From: Halomonas denitrificans
Lineage (GTDB): Bacteria; Pseudomonadota; Gammaproteobacteria; Pseudomonadales; Halomonadaceae
NCBI RefSeq assembly: GCF_003056305.1
Contig: NZ_PYVX01000004.1
Coordinates: 248,001-312,000 of the forward strand
Reading direction: 5' to 3'
Length of the DNA: 64,000 bases
Under the pieces are notes generated by a model. That model did not search any database. It saw only the letters and a list, made by a program, of their open reading frames with translations, and was not told the DNA's origin. Within the stretch, counting starts at the first letter, position 1; each line of letters starts with the position of its first letter. This document shows, piece after piece, positions 46,146 to 54,268 of this stretch. Made by a program: the position numbers and the translations under genes.

Positions 46146-47741
46146 ATGCCCCAGAATGATCAAACCGCCGCTACGGCTCGGACGGGACTCATGTCGCGGC
46201 TCGGCGATCCTCTCGTGCTGTTGCTGACCATCGGCTTCATCATCGCCTTCGTCGGCCTCTCGCTGTACGACATCCAGGGCGTGGCCGACGGCATCGCCAG
46301 CGGTTTTGCCTGGACGGCCGCCACGATGGGCACCTATTTCCAGCTGCTGCTGCTGTTGACCTTCCTGGTCGGCATCGGCGTGGCCATCTCCCCCGCCGGC
46401 CAGGCCCGGGTGGGCAACCTCGACTCGCCACAGATCAGCACCTTCAAGTGGCTGTCGATGATCATGTGCACCCTGCTGGCCGGCGGCGGCGTCTTCTTCG
46501 CCGCGGGTGAGCCGATCTACCACTTCGTGGTCACCCCGCCCGCCTTCGACACAGAGGCCGGCACCCCGGAAGCGATCGCCGGCGCCCTCGCCCAGTCGTT
46601 CATGCACTGGGGATTCCTGGCCTGGGCCGTGCTCGGCACCCTCACCGCCGTCGTCCTGGCCCACGCCCACTACGTCAAGGGCCAGCCGCTGCAGCCGCGC
46701 ACCCTGCTCTCCCCGGTGCTCGGCGAGCGGATCATGAAGGGCTGGTTCGGCAGCGTGGTCGACGCCTGCTGCGTGATCGCCGTGGTCGCAGGCACCGTGG
46801 GCCCCATCGGCTTCCTGGCCACCCAGGTGAGCTTCGGCCTGCATGAGCTGTTCGGCGCCTCCGAAGGCTTCGGCACCCAGCTGATGATCCTCCTCGCCCT
46901 GGCCGTGGTCTACGTCACCTCGGCGATGACCGGCATCCACAAGGGCATCCAGATCCTCAGCCGCTTCAACGTCTTCCTGGCGCTGGCCATCGCCGCGGTG
47001 ATCTTCGTCTTCGGTCCGACGCTGTTCCTGACCAACGCCTTCACCCAGGGCTTCGGCGAGTACCTCACCTCGTTCTTCGCCATGGCGACCATGACCTCCG
47101 AGACCGCGCCCGCCTGGTGGATGCAGTGGTGGACGGTGTTCTTCTTCGCCTGGTTCATCGGCTACGGGCCGCTGATGGCGATCTTCGTGGCACGCATCTC
47201 GCGGGGCCGCTCGATCCGCCAGATGATCCTGGCCGTGGCCGTGATGGCGCCGATCGCCACCGCCATGTGGTTCACCCTGCTCGGCGGCTCGGGCATCCAC
47301 TACCAGCTGACCGGCGTGATCGACCTCACCGAGGCGCTCAACAACTTCCAGTTCGACGTGGCGACCCTGACGGTGGCCCAGGCGCTGCCCGGCGGCGGCC
47401 TGATGGCGATGGCGATCCTGGTGCTGACCAGCATCTTCGTCGCCACCACCGGCGACTCCATGAGCTACGCCATCGCCGTGGTCTGCACCGGCCATGACGA
47501 CCCGAACCGCCTGGTGCGCGCCTTCTGGGGCATCGCCATGGCGATCATGGCGGGCATCCTGCTCTACATGGGGTCCGGCCAGATCAGCGCCCTGCAGCAG
47601 TTCATCGTGATCACCGCGATCCCGGTCTCGCTGGTGCTGCTGCCCTCGCTGTGGACCGGCCCGCGGGCCGCCTACGCCATGGCCCGCGAGCAGGGCCTGG
47701 TGGCCGAGCGCACCGCCAGGGTGTCCGCCGCCAAGCACTGA
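46146..47741 (+). CDS. BCCT-family osmolyte transporter
   Basis: A 531-residue, 12-helix carrier. FAAGEPIYHFVVTPP, MHWGFLAWAVLGTL and the signature QWWTVFFFAWFIGYGPLMAIFVARISRGRSIRQ identify the betaine/choline/carnitine transporter family. TGDSMSYAIA is in helix 10. Substrate is probably glycine betaine or a related zwitterion; osmotic protection is the natural role in a halophile. There is no Shine-Dalgarno near the ATG at 46146 (CTCCCCC precedes it), so a second ATG 14 codons in is possible. It stands alone with its own terminator. Confidence 0.9.
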   Translation: MPQNDQTAATARTGLMSRLGDPLVLLLTIGFIIAFVGLSLYDIQGVADGIASGFAWTAATMGTYFQLLLLLTFLVGIGVAISPAGQARVGNLDSPQISTFKWLSMIMCTLLAGGGVFFAAGEPIYHFVVTPPAFDTEAGTPEAIAGALAQSFMHWGFLAWAVLGTLTAVVLAHAHYVKGQPLQPRTLLSPVLGERIMKGWFGSVVDACCVIAVVAGTVGPIGFLATQVSFGLHELFGASEGFGTQLMILLALAVVYVTSAMTGIHKGIQILSRFNVFLALAIAAVIFVFGPTLFLTNAFTQGFGEYLTSFFAMATMTSETAPAWWMQWWTVFFFAWFIGYGPLMAIFVARISRGRSIRQMILAVAVMAPIATAMWFTLLGGSGIHYQLTGVIDLTEALNNFQFDVATLTVAQALPGGGLMAMAILVLTSIFVATTGDSMSYAIAVVCTGHDDPNRLVRAFWGIAMAIMAGILLYMGSGQISALQQFIVITAIPVSLVLLPSLWTGPRAAYAMAREQGLVAERTARVSAAKH

Positions 47742-47800
47742 GGCACCACCTCGCCCCCGGCGACCGAGCCGGCCGCCCTCCCCGGGCGAGTCGCGATGAC

Positions 47801-47836
47801 AAGGCCCCGAGTCGACGATGACTCGGGGCCTTTTTC
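47801..47836 (+). terminator. terminator of the BCCT gene
   Basis: AAGGCCCCGAGTC-gacgat-GACTCGGGGCCTT followed by TTT; 13-bp stem, 60 bases past the stop. Confidence 0.88.
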
Positions 47837-47996
47837 GTCTGCGGACACACGGTCGTCTCTCCTCGCCCAGCGCGAGGGGCAGGCAAGACCCACCTGTGGG
47901 CGGCTACCCTCAACCATGAACGTCATGGTTTGCACCGCACGAGGCGAAGGCGGCAGGTGCCACCCTCGACGCCCGATGCGGTGAAGGAGGTGCCAG

Positions 47997-48992
47997 ATGG
48001 CAGACGACGTGGAGAAAGGCGATATCTACTTCTTCTATCGGCCCCGGATCGATGTCGATCGGGTCCAGGGCCTCGATGACGTCCAGCGCTTTTACCTGAT
48101 CCTGGTGCCGGACGCTGCCGAGAGCGCTCGGCTGCTGCTGGTGGGCAAGAAGCGCATGCCGGAGATCCTCGAGGGCACGCAGGCGTCTACCGCGCGGAAG
48201 TGGGCGATGGTCGACATGACGGGCCCGCCCGAGGCTGTCGGCGAGGCGCTGGCGCCGCTGGAGTACGAGACGAAGACCCGCGGCGAGCGCGAGCAGGGGG
48301 AGGCCATCCCCGTCGGCGAGGGGCGCTATGCCATCGTTGCCGACGACGGCGACTCGCGCCTGGCCTATCGCCTGGACAGCCCGTCGCAGCCGGGCCGGGC
48401 GCAGGCGGAGCTCGGCATCCTGGCCGAGGCGAGCTACGTGATCTCGGTGCGCAACCCGGACCTCGAAGTCCCCGGCTTCCCCGAGGACCGGCCGGACTAT
48501 CCCGAGACGCTGCGCGAGAAGTTCGCCGACGAGCGCTGGATCGCCGTCGACGATGCCCGCCTGCTCGACTACACCAATGCTCAGCTGCTGCTCATCGGCG
48601 CCCACGACGACCTGAGCGAGGAAGCGGTCTCGATCACCGGCAAGGCGGCGCTGTTCGAGACCCTGGGACTGAAGCGGCGGGAGTGGCCCACCGAGGCGCT
48701 GCAGGCCGGCCGGCTCACGGAACCCTCCCTGCGACCCGACGCTCGCGAGCCGGAAGGCGACCCGAGCAAGGGCGGCCGGCGCGGTGGCCGGGCGGCTCGC
48801 CAGACGGCCTCGGCCTCCGGCATCGCCCATGCGCTCAAGGGCGTCGACCTGCCGTGCCGTCGGGCCGAGCTGGTCCGGCAGGCCGAGGCCAACGGGGCCG
48901 CCGAGGAGATCATCGAGGCGCTGACCGCCCTGCCCGACCAGCGATACGAGACGATGGCCGACATCCAACGGGCCTTCGGGGAGGTGCACTGA
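47997..48992 (+). CDS. DUF2795-containing protein (gene 1 of pair)
   Basis: A 331-residue soluble protein. Residues 1-220 are unfamiliar, with an opening rich in acidic and aromatic residues (GDIYFFYRPRIDVDRV). A basic linker, GGRRGGRAARQ, follows. The last 55 residues (IAHALKGVDLPCRRAELVRQ through YETMADIQRAFGEV) are a DUF2795 domain, a small helical module found in plant-associated and marine bacteria. Its TGA overlaps the next gene's ATG (TGATG). I see no signal peptide. Function unknown; a nucleic-acid link is guessed from the basic linker. Confidence 0.75.
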   Translation: MADDVEKGDIYFFYRPRIDVDRVQGLDDVQRFYLILVPDAAESARLLLVGKKRMPEILEGTQASTARKWAMVDMTGPPEAVGEALAPLEYETKTRGEREQGEAIPVGEGRYAIVADDGDSRLAYRLDSPSQPGRAQAELGILAEASYVISVRNPDLEVPGFPEDRPDYPETLREKFADERWIAVDDARLLDYTNAQLLLIGAHDDLSEEAVSITGKAALFETLGLKRREWPTEALQAGRLTEPSLRPDAREPEGDPSKGGRRGGRAARQTASASGIAHALKGVDLPCRRAELVRQAEANGAAEEIIEALTALPDQRYETMADIQRAFGEVH

Positions 48993-49507
48993 TGGCACGC
49001 TTCATTTGTGACATCTGCGGTGACGAATTCGAGCAGCGGTCTCGCTACGAAAAGCACCGGCAGACCTCCCATCCCCGCCAGGCGGTGTCTTCCGCGGATA
49101 TCGAGAAGGCGCTCAAGGGGGTGACCTTTCCCCAGCGGCGCGACGCGCTGTGCGAGGCCATCGACGACGAAGACCCCGAGGTGCGCCGCATCGTCGCGCG
49201 GCTACCGGCCAGGAAGTATCGCGATGCCGCCGAGGTGGCGCGCGCCTTCGGCGAGCTGCGCTCCCATGAGACGCTCCCCGACGACCAGCCCAGCAAGACC
49301 GGCGGCGAGCGTGCCCTGCAGGCCCCCTCGGCCGCCCGCTTCGCCAGCCTCTTTGCCGGCCTGCGGTTCCCGGCCAGCCGCGACGAGCTCAAGGCCCACG
49401 CCCGCGGGCGGGCCAGCGAGGAGGAGCTGCGAACGCTGGAGGCGTTCGGCGAGCACACTTACGAGAGCATGGCGGACGTGGCCAGGGAGCTGGGGCGCGT
49501 CACCTGA
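48992..49507 (+). CDS. C2H2 zinc-finger plus two DUF2795 domains (gene 2 of pair)
   Basis: A 171-residue protein. Residues 6-27 form C-x2-C-x12-H-x4-H (CDIC to HRQTSH), a classical-spacing zinc finger rarely seen in bacteria. Two DUF2795 repeats follow: IEKALKGVTFPQRRDALC..YRDAAEVARAFGEL and FASLFAGLRFPASRDEL..YESMADVARELGRV. The C2H2 module, translational coupling to gene 1 and shared DUF2795 suggest a nucleic-acid-associated complex. Role unknown. Confidence 0.78.
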   Translation: MARFICDICGDEFEQRSRYEKHRQTSHPRQAVSSADIEKALKGVTFPQRRDALCEAIDDEDPEVRRIVARLPARKYRDAAEVARAFGELRSHETLPDDQPSKTGGERALQAPSAARFASLFAGLRFPASRDELKAHARGRASEEELRTLEAFGEHTYESMADVARELGRVT

Positions 49508-49627
49508 ACGGACGACACCCTGCTCGAGGCGCGGGGTGGTCGAGCGTGGCCGAGGGCGCCCGGGATGCAGGTCGCCAGGGTCTCCCCTATGCTGGGCGCC
49601 TGAACCAAGACGGGAGACATCGAGACC

Positions 49628-50065
49628 ATGTGGGACCAGCGCGAGATCACCCTGTCGCCTCGGGCGCGGGGCTTTCACCGGGTCACCGAGGAGATCGTCA
49701 GCGGCCTGCCGCGGCTGGCCGAGGTGCGGGTAGGCCTCCTGCACCTGCAGCTCTTGCACACCTCGGCCTCGCTGACCCTCAACGAGAGCGCCGACCCGGA
49801 CGTGCGCCACGACATGGACGCCTTCCTGCGCGACCTGGTGCCCGGCGACCTGCCCTACTTCCGTCACACCCTCGAGGGCGATGACGACATGCCCGCCCAC
49901 GTGGCGGCCAGCCTGTTCGGCACCCAGCTGACCGTGGCCGTGCGCGAGGGCAGCCTGGCGCTGGGCACCTGGCAGGGCATCTGGCTCGGCGAGCATCGCG
50001 ACCGGGGCGGCGCCCGCCGGCTGATCGCCACGCTTCAGGGCAGCCTGGACGGCGTCGGCGGCTGA
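49628..50065 (+). CDS. YjbQ-family protein (secondary thiamine-phosphate synthase)
   Basis: A 145-residue protein with the UPF0047/YjbQ pattern: TLSPRARGFHRVTEEI, LLHLQLLHTSASLTLNESADPDVRHDM and a C-terminal GTWQGIWLGEHRDRGGARRL. The YjbQ protein has weak thiamine-phosphate synthase activity in vivo, and its main role is unclear. Start ATG at 49628 fits family length. Lone gene, 120 bases after the DUF2795 pair. Confidence 0.88.
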   Translation: MWDQREITLSPRARGFHRVTEEIVSGLPRLAEVRVGLLHLQLLHTSASLTLNESADPDVRHDMDAFLRDLVPGDLPYFRHTLEGDDDMPAHVAASLFGTQLTVAVREGSLALGTWQGIWLGEHRDRGGARRLIATLQGSLDGVGG

Positions 50066-50111
50066 CGCCCGGCAGCTCAGGCGTTTAAGGGCCGGCGCGC
50101 CCAGCGGCCGA

Positions 50112-50465
50112 TCACTCCCCGGAGAGCCGCTCGACACGCTCCAGCGTCAAGCGCCGCCCCTCCGCCCGCGAGAAGCGAAAGCGTCCCTCCACCCGCACGG
50201 CCTCGCCGAGGTAGGGGGCGATGCGCTCGTGGGGGAAGATCTCGACCCGGTGCAGGTCCTCGTCCTCGATCCAGTAGTGCAGCGGGTCCTCGAAGCGGCG
50301 CACCACGCCCTGTGTCGCCACGCGGGTGTCGTCGTGGGCCGCGGGCCGGGTCGCCAGCACCGGCAGCGGCACCTCGGCGACGCTGTCCTGCTTGCCGCAG
50401 CCGGCCAGCAGCACGGCGACCAGGCCGGCGACGAGCAGGCCCGCGGGCCTCGTGCAGGGTGTCAT
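50112..50465 (-). CDS. lipoprotein with predicted OB-like domain
   Basis: A 117-residue protein with lipobox LLAGC near residue 23. The mature part (HDDTRVATQGVVRRFEDPLHYWIEDEDLHRVEIFP..YLGEAVRVEGRFRFS) has the strand pattern and spacing of an OB-fold, such as bOF proteins, but I cannot assign it. It is upstream of nothing on its strand and downstream of the MscS gene by 28 bases, so probably co-transcribed with it. Confidence 0.6.
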   Translation of the reverse strand: MTPCTRPAGLLVAGLVAVLLAGCGKQDSVAEVPLPVLATRPAAHDDTRVATQGVVRRFEDPLHYWIEDEDLHRVEIFPHERIAPYLGEAVRVEGRFRFSRAEGRRLTLERVERLSGE

Positions 50466-50492
50466 GGCATTCCTCCCTCTGTATGTGCCGAG

Positions 50493-52238
50493 CTATCGAG
50501 ACGACGAATCGGCGTCATTCGCCTTGCCCGGGTCGAGGGCTTCCACCCTGGCCGGCCGCCGGAGGTGCCGCTTGGCCGGGGTGTCGCCCAGGGCGATGTC
50601 GTGGTCGCTGAGCACCACCACCGACCGGGGCCACCACTCGGGGTGATGGTCGCGGATGAAGGCCAGCAGCTTCTCGCGCACCTTCGCCTCGGCCGCCCAG
50701 GCGCCCATGGGCTCGGCGCCCATCAGGTAGAAGGAGACCTCCTGGGTGGCCGCGTGCTGGCCCGTCACGTGGCAGGCCAGCGCATGGTGGTCGATGACCG
50801 ACTCCTCGGCCATCGCGAACTCCTTGAACTTCTCGCGCAGGGTCGCGACGTCGGCGCTGAGATGCAGGGTCAGCGCGATGGTGCGATAGAGCTTCGCGTT
50901 CTTCGAGGAGAGGTTCTGGTAGGGCTGCGAGACGAAGTACTTCACCGGCACGACCAGTCGCCGCTCGTCCCAGGTCCGCAGGCGGATGAAGGTGTAATAG
51001 ATCCCCTCCACATGACACCACTGCTCCTCGAAGATCAGCAGGTCGCCGATGCGAATCGGCTTGGTCAGCGAGAGCTGGAAGGAGGCCAGGATGTTGCCCA
51101 GCACGGCTTGGCCGGCGATGCCCACCAGCACCGTGACCACGCTGGCCGAGGCCAGCAGCGTCACGCCGAGGGTCTCGAACAGGCTGACCTGGGCGATCAC
51201 GTAGATCGCCACGGCAAGCACGGTGGTCAGGATCACCGCGCGACGCAGCGCATGGAGGGTGGTCAGCAGCTGCCGGTCGTCGCGGCTCTTGGAGTCGTCG
51301 ATCTCGCCCACCAGCCGACGCGTCATGCGGATCAGCAGGGTATCCACGAGCCGCACCGCGATCAGGCCCACGCCCCAGGCCAGGATGATGACCAGCAGCC
51401 CCCGGAAGACGGCGGTGACCGCCCCCGAGAAGGACACCACATAGTCCAGCAGCCACTGCGCCAGCAGCGACATGCTGATGAAGGCCATGGGCAGCCGGAT
51501 CATCTGCGCGAAGACGCTGGAAAGCCCCGCCGGCAGGCGGCTGGCTAGCAGCCCCATCAAGGCATGGGTGACCCCGCCCACCGCGCCGATGAGGCATAGG
51601 AAGATCGGGATGGCGAACCACTCCCAGAGCTTCAGGGCGCCGAACGATACCTGGAGGCGCTCGGGGATGTGATCCTCCAGCCAGGAGGGGCCATATTTCT
51701 CATACAGCCGGGGAATCGCGGAGATCGTCTCCGGGGCGATCAGCCAGACGGGGTCCTGCTCCCCCACCCGATAGCGGGCGATCCGCACCTCGTAGCTCCG
51801 CCCATCGAGCTCGAGACTGGCAAGCTCGAGGTTGCGCCGCGGCTGACCGGCGCGGGCGCTCTTCCCCGAGGTGTCCACGACCATGGCATCCTGGCGCGAG
51901 GAGAGACTCGAGACGTTGATCCACTCTCCCCGCTGCAGCACGGCGGCGAGCTGCCTGGCCAGCACGGCGCCACGCTCGGCCTGCTCGTCGGGGGGCAGAT
52001 CGAGCAGGTTGAGGAGGTGGGCCGCGGCCGCATAGTCCTCCTCCTGGGTCAGTTCCAGAAAGCTGCGTACCGCGTCCCGCGGCGTCCGGCGTTCGACCTC
52101 GTCGGGCGGCTCCCCGAGGCCGGCATTCAGCGACTCGATGCTGAGCCAGCGCGGATTCTCCGCCTCCTCCTGGGCCAGGCCCAGACAGGAGACGGCCAGC
52201 AACAGCATCGCCAGGAGCCCGGCAAGCAGCGTCTTCAT
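50493..52238 (-). CDS. mechanosensitive (MscS-family) ion channel, large periplasmic N-domain
   Basis: A 581-residue protein: signal peptide, a ~170-residue periplasmic domain, then four to five membrane helices and the MscS channel core. LLASASVVTVLVGIAGQAVLGNILASFQLSLTKPIRIGDLLIF is the MscS pore helix and its beta-domain start. It opens to relieve hypo-osmotic pressure. The ATG at 52238 has AGGAGGCC eight bases upstream. In a halophile the channel would complement uptake systems such as the BCCT carrier. Confidence 0.87.
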   Translation of the reverse strand: MKTLLAGLLAMLLLAVSCLGLAQEEAENPRWLSIESLNAGLGEPPDEVERRTPRDAVRSFLELTQEEDYAAAAHLLNLLDLPPDEQAERGAVLARQLAAVLQRGEWINVSSLSSRQDAMVVDTSGKSARAGQPRRNLELASLELDGRSYEVRIARYRVGEQDPVWLIAPETISAIPRLYEKYGPSWLEDHIPERLQVSFGALKLWEWFAIPIFLCLIGAVGGVTHALMGLLASRLPAGLSSVFAQMIRLPMAFISMSLLAQWLLDYVVSFSGAVTAVFRGLLVIILAWGVGLIAVRLVDTLLIRMTRRLVGEIDDSKSRDDRQLLTTLHALRRAVILTTVLAVAIYVIAQVSLFETLGVTLLASASVVTVLVGIAGQAVLGNILASFQLSLTKPIRIGDLLIFEEQWCHVEGIYYTFIRLRTWDERRLVVPVKYFVSQPYQNLSSKNAKLYRTIALTLHLSADVATLREKFKEFAMAEESVIDHHALACHVTGQHAATQEVSFYLMGAEPMGAWAAEAKVREKLLAFIRDHHPEWWPRSVVVLSDHDIALGDTPAKRHLRRPARVEALDPGKANDADSSSR

Positions 52239-52373
52239 AGGCCTCCTTTCCCGGTGGTCGTGCCTCAACCGTATAGGTTTTCGTCCTCTTTCCCGCCACC
52301 GGACCACGGGGTAGGGTGAGACCAGCCCGCAGCGCTGCCGGGCGTGATCCGCCACGATAATCCGAGACCCCCG

Positions 52374-53570
52374 ATGTCGCCAATCCGACTCCTGCGCCAC
52401 CGCCGCCTCGCTCGCCTCGTCCGGCCGGCCGGGCTCGCCGTCGCCCTGGCCGTGCCCTGTGCCGCCGCCCTCGCCGCCCCACCCGAGGCGTCCCGTGACG
52501 TCCAGGCATGCCCCGCGCCCGGCCAGTGGGTGACCGACGACGGCGCGCGGCGCTCCACCGCGGCGCTGATGCCCGAGCTCGCCGAGCGCCGGGTGCTGCT
52601 GCTCGGCGAGCAGCATGACCGGCTTGATCACCACCGCTGGCAGCTCCATACCCTGGCCGCCCTGCATGCCCATCGCCCATCGATGGTGATCGGCCTGGAG
52701 ATGCTGCCCCGGGAGGCCCAGCCGGCGCTGGACGCCTGGATCGCCGGCGAGCTCGACGAGGCGGCCTTTCTCGCAGAGAGCGACTGGCAGCAGGCCTGGG
52801 GCTTCGATCCCTTGCTCTACCTGCCGATCCTGCACTTCGCGCGGATGCAGCGGATCCCGCTGGTGGCCCTCAACGTCGCCCCCGCCCTGCGCGGACGCCT
52901 GGCCGCGGAGGGCTGGGAGGCCGTGCCGGCGGAGGCGCGCTTCGGCATCACCCCGCCGGCGCCGGCCGCGCCGGCCTATCGCGAGCGCCTCACGGCGATC
53001 TTCGAGCAGCACGTCGAGCGCAACGACGATCCCGCCGCTCTCGAGCGCTTCATCGCCGCCCAGCTGGTCTGGGACCGTGCCATGGCCGCCGCACTGGCGA
53101 AGGCCTCGCGTCCCGACACCCTGGTGGTGGGCTTGATGGGCCAGGGGCACCTCGCCGGCGGCGATGGGGTACCCGCCCAGCTCGACGACCTGGGCCTCAC
53201 CGATCACCGAAGCCTGCTGCCCTGGACGCCGGGCGACGACTGCGCCACGCCGACGGAGCACGCCGACGCGCGCTACGTGCTGGGCGACGAGTCCGCCTTC
53301 CAGCCCGCCGCCCCGCTGCGCCTCGGCGTGCTGCTCGAGCCCCACCCGGAGGGCGTGCGCGTGGTGAGCGTCGGCGAGGCGAGCGTGGCCGAGCAGGCGG
53401 GCCTCGCGGCGGGCGACGTGATCGTCTCCGCCGCCGGGGTCGCCGTTGCGCAACCCACCGACCTCAGCGCCATCCTGCGCCGCCAGGCACCGGGCACCCT
53501 GCTGCCGCTGGGGGTAAAGCGCGACGGCGTCGTCCAAGAGCGGCTGGCGCGCTTTACCCCCGCGACCTGA
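52374..53570 (+). CDS. ChaN-family haem-binding protein with C-terminal PDZ domain
   Basis: A 398-residue exported protein with a signal peptide (residues 15-35). LLLGEQHDRLDHHRWQLHTLAALHA and IGLEMLPREAQPALDAWIAGE are the ChaN/DUF399 core, and VGLMGQGHLAGGDGVPAQLDDLG its second half. Residues 310-395 are a PDZ-like domain (VVSVGEASVAEQAGLAAGDVIVSAAGVAV). ChaN binds haem and is tied to iron uptake; the PDZ addition is seen in Pseudomonas and Halomonas. ATG at 52374 gives the proper signal peptide. Confidence 0.85.
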   Translation: MSPIRLLRHRRLARLVRPAGLAVALAVPCAAALAAPPEASRDVQACPAPGQWVTDDGARRSTAALMPELAERRVLLLGEQHDRLDHHRWQLHTLAALHAHRPSMVIGLEMLPREAQPALDAWIAGELDEAAFLAESDWQQAWGFDPLLYLPILHFARMQRIPLVALNVAPALRGRLAAEGWEAVPAEARFGITPPAPAAPAYRERLTAIFEQHVERNDDPAALERFIAAQLVWDRAMAAALAKASRPDTLVVGLMGQGHLAGGDGVPAQLDDLGLTDHRSLLPWTPGDDCATPTEHADARYVLGDESAFQPAAPLRLGVLLEPHPEGVRVVSVGEASVAEQAGLAAGDVIVSAAGVAVAQPTDLSAILRRQAPGTLLPLGVKRDGVVQERLARFTPAT

Positions 53571-53695
53571 GCGGGCCCGCGGGTCGAAGCGGCGGTGTCG
53601 ACAACGGACTATGCTGAAGGGATGGAACGCACCATCCACCCACAGGGAGGCCACCACTGTCGACCCCGGCCCGAGCGGCCGAAGGAGGAAGTGTC

Positions 53696-54166
53696 ATGAG
53701 CATGCCCATGACGATCCGAGAGTATCTCCGCGCCTGTGACATCGATTTCGAGGAAGTCCCCCACCCCCGCGAAGTGAGCAGTAGCCGCATCGCCGAACGC
53801 GCCCACGTCGCCGGCGACCAGATGGCCAAGGCGGTCATGCTGAAGGGCGACGACGGCTACCGCCTGGCCGTGCTGCCGAGCACCTGCGACGCCGATCTCG
53901 ACCGCCTCACGGCGCTCTTCCACGAGCGGGTCGAGCTGGCCTCGGAGCCGCAGATCGCCGAGACCTTCACCGACTGCGACCCCGGCGCCACCACCCCGGT
54001 GGGCCAGGCCTACGGCCTGAAGGTCTACATCGACGACATGCTGCGCCACCAGCCCGATATCTACTTCGAGGCCGGCGACCACCGGACCCTGGTGCACATG
54101 AGCGGCCGCGAGTTCGATCGCCTGATGACCGACAGCCCGCACGGCCACTTCAGCCGGCACCACTGA
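53696..54166 (+). CDS. YbaK/EbsC-type aminoacyl-tRNA deacylase
   Basis: A 156-residue, single-domain protein. VPHPREVSSSRIAERAHVAGDQMAKAVMLKGDDGYRLAVLP is the YbaK/ProX opening with the catalytic Lys (AKAVML), and DCDPGATTPVGQAYGLKVYID the loop. It removes wrongly charged amino acids from tRNA; the exact target (Cys-tRNAPro or Ala-type) is unknown. GGAGG at 53683-53687 sets the ATG at 53696. Confidence 0.85.
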   Translation: MSMPMTIREYLRACDIDFEEVPHPREVSSSRIAERAHVAGDQMAKAVMLKGDDGYRLAVLPSTCDADLDRLTALFHERVELASEPQIAETFTDCDPGATTPVGQAYGLKVYIDDMLRHQPDIYFEAGDHRTLVHMSGREFDRLMTDSPHGHFSRHH

Positions 54167-54268
54167 GCCGCCGTCACCGCGCCCCTTCCGGCCGCGCCCC
54201 TGCCCCAGGGGCGCGGCCGGCCTGTTCCTCGCCTTGCCTGGGGCGAGCCCCCCGCCTACACCTTGGTG

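Noticed and set aside
50493-53657. 1054-codon version of the MscS gene
   Set aside because: The extra N-terminal part is the shadow of the ChaN gene; the ATG at 52238 has an excellent ribosome-binding site and signal peptide.
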